Under the pieces are notes generated by a model. That model worked only from the letters and a program-made list of their open reading frames with translations. It was not told the origin of the DNA and searched no databases. From assembly GCA_963555705.1 (NCBI GenBank), contig OY743169.1, positions 813,501-877,500 of the forward strand: a DNA stretch of 64,000 nt, read 5' to 3'. Numbering within the stretch: position 1 is the first letter of the stretch; the number at the start of each line of letters is the position of its first letter. Shown in pieces: positions 57,710 to 64,000 of this stretch. The position numbers and the translations under genes were made by a program. This stretch comes from Ligustrum vulgare (Eukaryota; Streptophyta; Magnoliopsida; Lamiales; Oleaceae).

Positions 57710-57860
57710 ACAAGGGGAAGAAAAAATTTCTCCTCGTTTCCCATGAGGAGAATGGAGTGGCCGATGAGTTGGCTTCTTTTGCGTTTCTGTACATCAGCCT
57801 TTTGTTTTATTGGACAACTTGCATGCCATTTGTTACGGGCGATATTGACTAATGATGGAT
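57710..57860 (+). pseudogene. small RNase H-like C-terminal remnant
   Basis: In one plus-strand frame HEENGVADELASFAF is read, the 'NxxADxLA' end typical of plant RVT_3 RNase H-like domains, followed soon by stops (about 57850). No upstream domain parts found. Confidence 0.4.
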
Positions 57861-58265
57861 GGGTAATCTTGCATTCACCAGGAAAAAAAAAAAGGGGGCA
57901 TGTTTTGCAGCTTGTAGATGATACTTGTAAGTGAATAAACAGAGTTATCTTCAGATGTTACTATTGTTGCTCATTTAGAAATTTTTGTCTCCAACTATTT
58001 TTCACAACATACTTATTTTTAATCTTCAGCTAATTAACACATCTTGTCTTTAGAGTCTACTGACCATTTTTATCCAAATATTCTATTCGCGTAGGGATTA
58101 TTTATTTTTATTTATTTGAATTTCATAATTGTTATTAATCTTGCTTATTTAAAATACGATGGAATAATAAATTTTTTTTTTTTACTATCCTAACAAATTA
58201 TTTCACCTCATTATTAGGGATAAAATGTGTTAATTAATAAAAATTGACTATCTTTATCTTTATTA
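57861..58265. other. AT-rich spacer
   Basis: No gene or element end recognised. Confidence 0.4.
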
Positions 58266-59149
58266 TCTATATACTTACTTTATATAAAGACAAAATAGCG
58301 TGTTAGTGTGAATGTAAAATAGTTGCAATGAAAGTAAAATCTGTATAGATGTGAATACATTTATTGTCATATATATTAATAAATACTAATATTATGGTAA
58401 ATAAAGAATGATTAATATTTTTTATTTTTAATAATTGTGCAAAGATTATTGATATAATAATTTCTAGATCATCAACGTTGTTTAATTGTTATATATTCAA
58501 TGAGTTAAGATTAAACACGTTGATAGTACTGTGTTTGATGTTTTTGAATGAAAATTGAAAAAAAACTTTGAATATGTGAGGCAAATGTAGAAATTATAAT
58601 AAATATAATAATATTTTGAACAAATATCAATATCTGTACTTATAATATTATATCAAACATGATATACAATTACAAAACTACGAAAATTTGAATTTTCAAT
58701 AAAGTTAATAGCAACTCATAAAAATTATTGAAATCAATAGTTATATATTTTTTAAATATATAAATTGACATTTATCAATTTTCGTAGTTTTTTAATGGCA
58801 ACTCTTAAAAATTATTGAAATCAACAGTTATATATTTTTTAAATATATAAATTGACATTTATCAATGAAGTTTTCGATAATTTGGATTAGTTATGTCGTT
58901 TTTAAATTTTAATAATTGTTGTAATAGAAAAATTATTTTTATATCTTTTATATTTGTGTCGATTATGTATAATCATTAAATTTTATGAATGTTTATCAAT
59001 ATTGCGGATAACAATTTCAGTTCATAACAATGGTGAAAATTTATATAGTACTATATATAAAAGAAGGATAGTCTGAAAGAATTTAATATTAGATTCTTTA
59101 TGTTTTTTTTATATTAAATAATTAATATGATATTATTATTTGCATATTT

Positions 59150-59181
59150 TGGTCGTCATCGTCGTCGTCATCATCATCATT
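59150..59181. repeat. CGT/CAT trinucleotide microsatellite
   Basis: GTCGTCATCGTCGTCGTCAT followed by CATCATCATT. Confidence 0.85.
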
Positions 59182-60462
59182 ATTAACACTAATACTAAAG
59201 GAGTTCAATCAATATTTTTAGTTATAGTATTAAAATTATTATTTAATAATTGATTTTTTATTTATTTGCTGTTCTTAATATTATGAATCTTATGTGTAGC
59301 CATCAATATTAAAATTGTGTTTTAATTATTAGTGATCAAATCGTTTGTTATCTTTAATATTACAAATCATAATTCTGAAATATATATTATTATTAATTAT
59401 TTTAATAAATTAAGCCTCTGCTCATGTGGGGGTGACATCAAATATGGTCTTTCCTCGCCTTTTAAAGAAAGTCTATTTTTATTTTCGAGATAAAATGTAT
59501 GGTTGAAAAATACTTTGAAAGAATATATATGGTTAAAAAGTTGGTTGAAAAAATGTGTTGCTTATAAATAATTTATAGAAAAAGTTATTGAAAGAAGGCT
59601 AATATTGAAGAGTTAATGATTTGATTTCTTTTTGGTTAATAAATTAATAGAATAATTAATATTTTTTAATCATTCCTAGTTTTAATAATTTTTTAAAAAA
59701 TTATAGGGTACAAGATTTTTGGTATAATTTCGTGATCTTCAACTTTACTTGATTGTCGTATCATGATAATTGCGAGATTTTCAAAATTATTATTTTGACT
59801 AATTATTTTTGTGAATAAAGTTTTATTGGCTAAATTCAAATAATTTAACTACTTATTTTCTAATTATTGTGATTGATGTTTTTGAATGAAAATTGAAATG
59901 TATGAAAATACGAGAGACAAATGTAGAAATTATGTGAAATATACTAATACATTTCACGTACATCAATATTCGTAAACATAATATTACATCAAATATGATA
60001 TATCATTAAAAAAAACTACTAAATTTGCATTTCCATGAAGTTAATAATAATTCATAAAAATTATTGAAATCAATGGTCATTTATTATTTAAATATATAAG
60101 TTGACGTTTACTATTCAAAGAAGTTTTTAATAATTTTAATTAGTTATGTTATTTTTTAAATTCTAATAATTATTGTATTAGAAAATTATTTTTTATGTAT
60201 TTATATATGTGTTGATTATGTATATGTATAAGTAATAAAATTTTATGAATATTTATTGAAATCGATAGTTATTTATTATTTAAATATATAAATTGATGTT
60301 TACTATTCAAATAAATTTTTAATAATTTGAATTAGTTATGTTATTTTTTAAATTCTAATAATTATTGTAATAAAAAATTATTTTTATGCATTTATATATA
60401 TGTGTTGATTATGTATAAGTATTAAAATTTTACGAATACTTATTGAAATAGATATTGCAAAT

Positions 60463-60484
60463 AACACACACACACACACACAAA
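60463..60484. repeat. (CA)n microsatellite
   Basis: About ten CA units inside the Helitron. Confidence 0.85.
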
Positions 60485-60885
60485 CATATAATAAAAGTAA
60501 GGCACTTCCCAAAAACAAGTTTTAAAACTTTTTCGTCTAAACTGCATTTCCTAAAATGGAAATATTTAATGAATCAAAATACTTTTAATAATTATACTAT
60601 TATTTTGAAATTGGAAAATATGTAATATGGGTGTCAGGTCGAAGATCTCGACGAGAATTTTAATACGAACTCACGAGTAAAAGCCAACTATAAATACATC
60701 ATCCCTGAAATCAAATCAAAGATTAAAAGTAAAAGTTTTATTTTGTACATTTCATTTTTCCCCAATATCCCACTATTTTAAAATTGTTTTATTTAAATCT
60801 TACAATGATGATATTTATAATTTCTTACTAAATTTAATTTGATACTAAATAATTAATTTTAATTCGAGTTACTTTTCTTATCAAG

Positions 60886-61060
60886 AGTGTGCTTGATTCT
60901 ATTTAAATGAATTTTTTTAAATGAATAGTGATTTTTAGGAGAATAGATGGTTGAAATTTGGTTGAAAAATCAAATATTGTGAACTTGACTTTTAATGGAT
61001 GGTTGAGATTGAGTACTGTAGAAAAATGAGAAAATTTTAATGAAAATCAAACAATGACCA
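60886..61060. mobile_element. MITE-like insert in the Helitron
   Basis: Left TGCTTGATTCTATTTAAATG and right AATGAAAATCAAACAATGAC are inverse-related. The interior matches the style of the 27373 and 49528 MITEs ('gaatagtgatttttaggaga'). Confidence 0.5.
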
Positions 61061-62199
61061 AATTAAAAGATATAATAAATATCCTAACTTTTTAAAATAA
61101 GTTCAATTAAATCCGAATAATTCTTGCAACATCATATTTCAATCAATTCATTTGTCATTTTAAAGTTAATTTTATTTATTTATTTATTTATATACTCATT
61201 TTGTTTATTTATTTATGTTTAATATTATAGATTTAAATAATCAAAATATGCAAAATATATATTACAGTCTTTAAAAATTAATTTAATTAATTGTTATCAA
61301 AATAAAAATAAAGGCACATTAGCAAACTCATTCTATTCCAAAATAGAATGTGATCAAACATGTTTATTTAGAACGTACAAAAATATATATTTTTTTTTTC
61401 GGTAATACGAGTCTTTAACTTATTGATGGAAAACGAAAAGTCATGTTGTATTGAACATCATTGAATAAGTTTTGAATATTTTGATAGTTTGTATCTATGA
61501 TTTTTTTTTTAAAATTTGTTTCAATTTCTGTCATTGGTCGTAGTTTCACGTTGTTGATCGATTTAAACGGTACTTAACTGTTTGATTTTCATTTCTTGAG
61601 AATTGATTTTTTGAAAAGTAAAATTTTTAGAATGTGTACTTAAAAAGTAGTATGAAAAAATTTTTAAAATGAATTTTCAAAGAATGTGTGATTGCAAAAG
61701 AATGTTCAGAAAAATGATTTTGAATTCTATATGTGTAAGTGATAAAGTATTATGTCTTGTGAGTTAAACAACCACGCCGATTTTATAAATTGAGATGTAT
61801 AGATGATTTCTTGGTATATAAAGTTAAATGTATTTGCAATATACATTCGGTAAAATTGAATTAAAACTAACATTTCATGTTACTTAATTTGTCACATTAA
61901 TTTAAATATAGGATCATGTGTATTTAATTTGTAATGTTAAAGTAAATACGAAATGAAATATTTTTTTTATATATTTAAATATCAGATATTGTATTAAAAT
62001 AGTTAGTACCAATTCTAATATTACTGTTCGGGTTGTGACAAATTAATTTATGAAAATCTAGAAATTATATTTTGAAAAATTAATTATTTTATTAATCATT
62101 AAAATTGAATAGTTATGCAAATAGTCATTAAAGTTCTTTTTTTAAGTAGTCATTCAAGTTCGTAACTATTACAATTGTAGCCATTTGGTTAAAAAACTT

Positions 62200-62380
62200 G
62201 CCCCTATTAGATACTCTTTATTCAAAACCTCATTTTTTTAACACCATTTTCAACAAACATGCTACTAATAAAATAATTTACATATAAATTCAAAAGAAAT
62301 CATATTTTTTAACGACTTATTCTCCCAAAAATTTACTGTACAAACTACATTATTTGAAATAATAAGTCTCAAACATGGAC
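62200..62380. mobile_element. MITE in the Helitron, shared with 37908-38031
   Basis: Left GCCCCTATTAGATACTC and right AAGTCTCAAACATGGAC, followed by TTA. The flanking Helitron sequence is the same as around 37908-38031, so the MITE entered before the Helitron copies separated. Confidence 0.6.
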
Positions 62381-63093
62381 TTAAGAATACATTCTCCAAA
62401 AAATCAATATTATAAAACTCACTTTATAGATAATGAAGACTCAAACAATGACTAATTATGTTCACAACAGAATAAAGAGATGTCACTTTCCAAAAATAGG
62501 TACTTGTCCATTTTTCCGCCTAAAAACATATTTCCAAAAATGGTTAGCAATATTAATTGACTATTTAATATTCATTTTGGACAAGATTCAGATTTAAAAT
62601 AATCATATTGAATGCAAAAATTTAAAAAGCCATGTTTTCCAAGTCCTGAAGTTTCTTGGTCTGTCTTCCCCTCTTGAAAATCAATTACATTTTTTTTTTT
62701 AAAAATTTGTTAAAAAAAAAAAAAAAGGATGAAATAGGAAAGTTCATTGATCTTTTTTCTTTTCATTTTCATTTTCGTTTTCGTTTTAATAAAACTCTGA
62801 GTGTATATCACAGATATATCTATGTTTTACTTATTACAAATTCTATTTAAATTTAGTTTTGTTTTCTTATTTTAAGTTTTAAATAAATTAAATTACAATA
62901 TTTAAATATATTTCCTAGAACTGTAAACATACAAACCGAAAAAAATTAAGATACGTATAATTATACCTTTTTTGTAATTAATTATTTTCATTTGTTTTTC
63001 ATTTTTTATTGAATATTCATTTCATATATTAATATATAAATTCAATATATGTGAATAACAAATAACCGTGCATCGCACGGGTGTAACACTAGT

Positions 63094-64000
63094 ATATTTA
63101 GAATTAATGTAGTGATTTAGTGTGAACACAATATTGTTAATTATTTGGTTAATTAATGCATATTTAACTACAATATAATTAATAATTTGGTTAATTTTTA
63201 TTTGTTTAATTAATGCGTGTCTGACTATTTAAGTTTGCATTTGGATTATAATCAAACTACTATTATATTTACCTAGGCTAAATAAATTTTTCACGTTTTA
63301 AAATTTTTATTATTCATTTTTAAAATTAGATTTTTAATTTAATTTTTATTGAAACAATTTTTTGAATGTATATTTTGAATTTTTTTTTTTATAAATACAA
63401 AGAAAAAATTATTTACAAACTTATTACTAATTGACTAAATATTTTTCTTATTTTAATTAAATATATTTTCACTTAAATATTCTATATGATCTTTTTATTC
63501 CATTTGACCATTGTTTATCCGTAGACATTTTAATTTTGAACGAATTATGAATTTATGTATGACTATTACTTTTGGATTATATTACATGTTGTTTATACAG
63601 TCATTCGATCGCCTATTATATTTGCTTAGGCTTATTAAATTTTTTAGGTTTATTAATTTTTCATTATTTATTTTTAAAATTAAATAGTTAATGTAATTTT
63701 TGTGGCAACAATTTTCTAAATGTATATTTTTAAATTTATTTGCCTCCTTTTTTATAATACAAAAAAAAATTGTTGCAAATCATTCTATATTTCCTTGGAA
63801 TAGTGATTTGTTTGATATTTTTAATTTATTTGTTTCATTATTTAATGTTTAAATACTTAAGTTTTCAATACATTGTGATCAAACATAGGATACATCTAGA
63901 AAACTGTTGCAATAAGAATTACAATAACCATTTTTTGATAAATACAAAAAAAACTATTTTCAAACTTATTATGTAATTGATTAAATCTTTATCTTATTTT
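63094..64000. repeat. AT-rich region with about 350-bp direct duplication
   Basis: A block from 'ctattatatttacctaggct' (63260) through 'aacaattttttgaatgtata' recurs from 63615 with moderate divergence. A third partial copy of the 'ataaatacaaa...caaacttatta' part begins near 63938. No gene seen. Confidence 0.6.

Larger units (their letters stand above)
58266..63092 (+). mobile_element. Helitron, 4.8 kb, non-autonomous, with internal duplications
   Basis: Start candidate TCTATATACTTACTTTATAT after A. The 3' end is CCGTGCATCGCACGG, a perfect-stem hairpin, then GTGTAACACTAG and T. It shares the 'gtgttagtgtgaatg' start region and much of its right third with the 36320-38725 Helitron, and a block near 60580-60760 with the intron 8 Helitron. 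Units around 58690-58870, 60035-60120 and 60230-60310 are repeats of one another. No helicase ORF. Confidence 0.65.

Overview
This is nuclear DNA of a flowering plant, most likely a eudicot. The evidence is a 14-exon gene with GT-AG introns for the chloroplast import protein TIC40, a class I TCP transcription-factor pseudogene, an Athila-type Ty3/gypsy element, Helitrons, Tourist-like MITEs and an endogenous plant pararetrovirus. The sequence is AT-rich and mostly repeats. TIC40 is the only gene I can defend as intact.

Layout. 1-8164: a decayed Athila-like LTR retrotransposon (5' LTR cut by the window edge, tRNA-Asp-type primer site, broken gag-protease, no recognisable reverse transcriptase) holding a nested solo LTR (4755-6162, target duplication TTAAC). 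8165-17199: LTR fragments, MITEs and a solo LTR in reverse orientation (13350-16458, target duplication GTAAT). 17220-27257: an intronless class I TCP gene on the minus strand, carrying nonsense changes and a frameshift. It is split by a 9-kb LTR retrotransposon (17669-26653, minus strand) that has two minisatellite arrays and no recognisable coding domain, and that itself hosts two further solo LTRs (21185-22625 and 23462-25903).

28005-36319: an almost unit-length copy of a Caulimoviridae-type pararetrovirus, linearised and degraded. In order it has a coiled-coil ORF, coat protein with zinc knuckle, movement protein joined to a first aspartic-protease-like domain, a second protease with reverse transcriptase and RNase H, a 347-codon 3' ORF, a promoter and poly(A) region, and several small unknown ORFs. 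36320-41326: a Helitron, a GTCACAA-spaced repeat, a CAC-rich low-complexity tract, and a hAT element with a perfect 8-bp target duplication that ends about 390 bp upstream of the TIC40 start codon.

41715-57037: TIC40 on the plus strand. The 14 exons join in phase to 432 codons including the stop. There is an 18-nt microexon and a GC-AG intron, and the introns are swollen by MITEs, a 1.07-kb TIR element and tandem Helitrons. 57038-64000: gene flank with a small RNase H-like remnant, a 4.8-kb Helitron of the same hairpin family, and AT-rich duplicated sequence.

Apart from TIC40, nothing here looks able to make a full-length working protein. The main value of the window is its nested insertion history and the unusual gene order of the fossil pararetrovirus. 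All calls come from reading the sequence by eye; no alignment was run.
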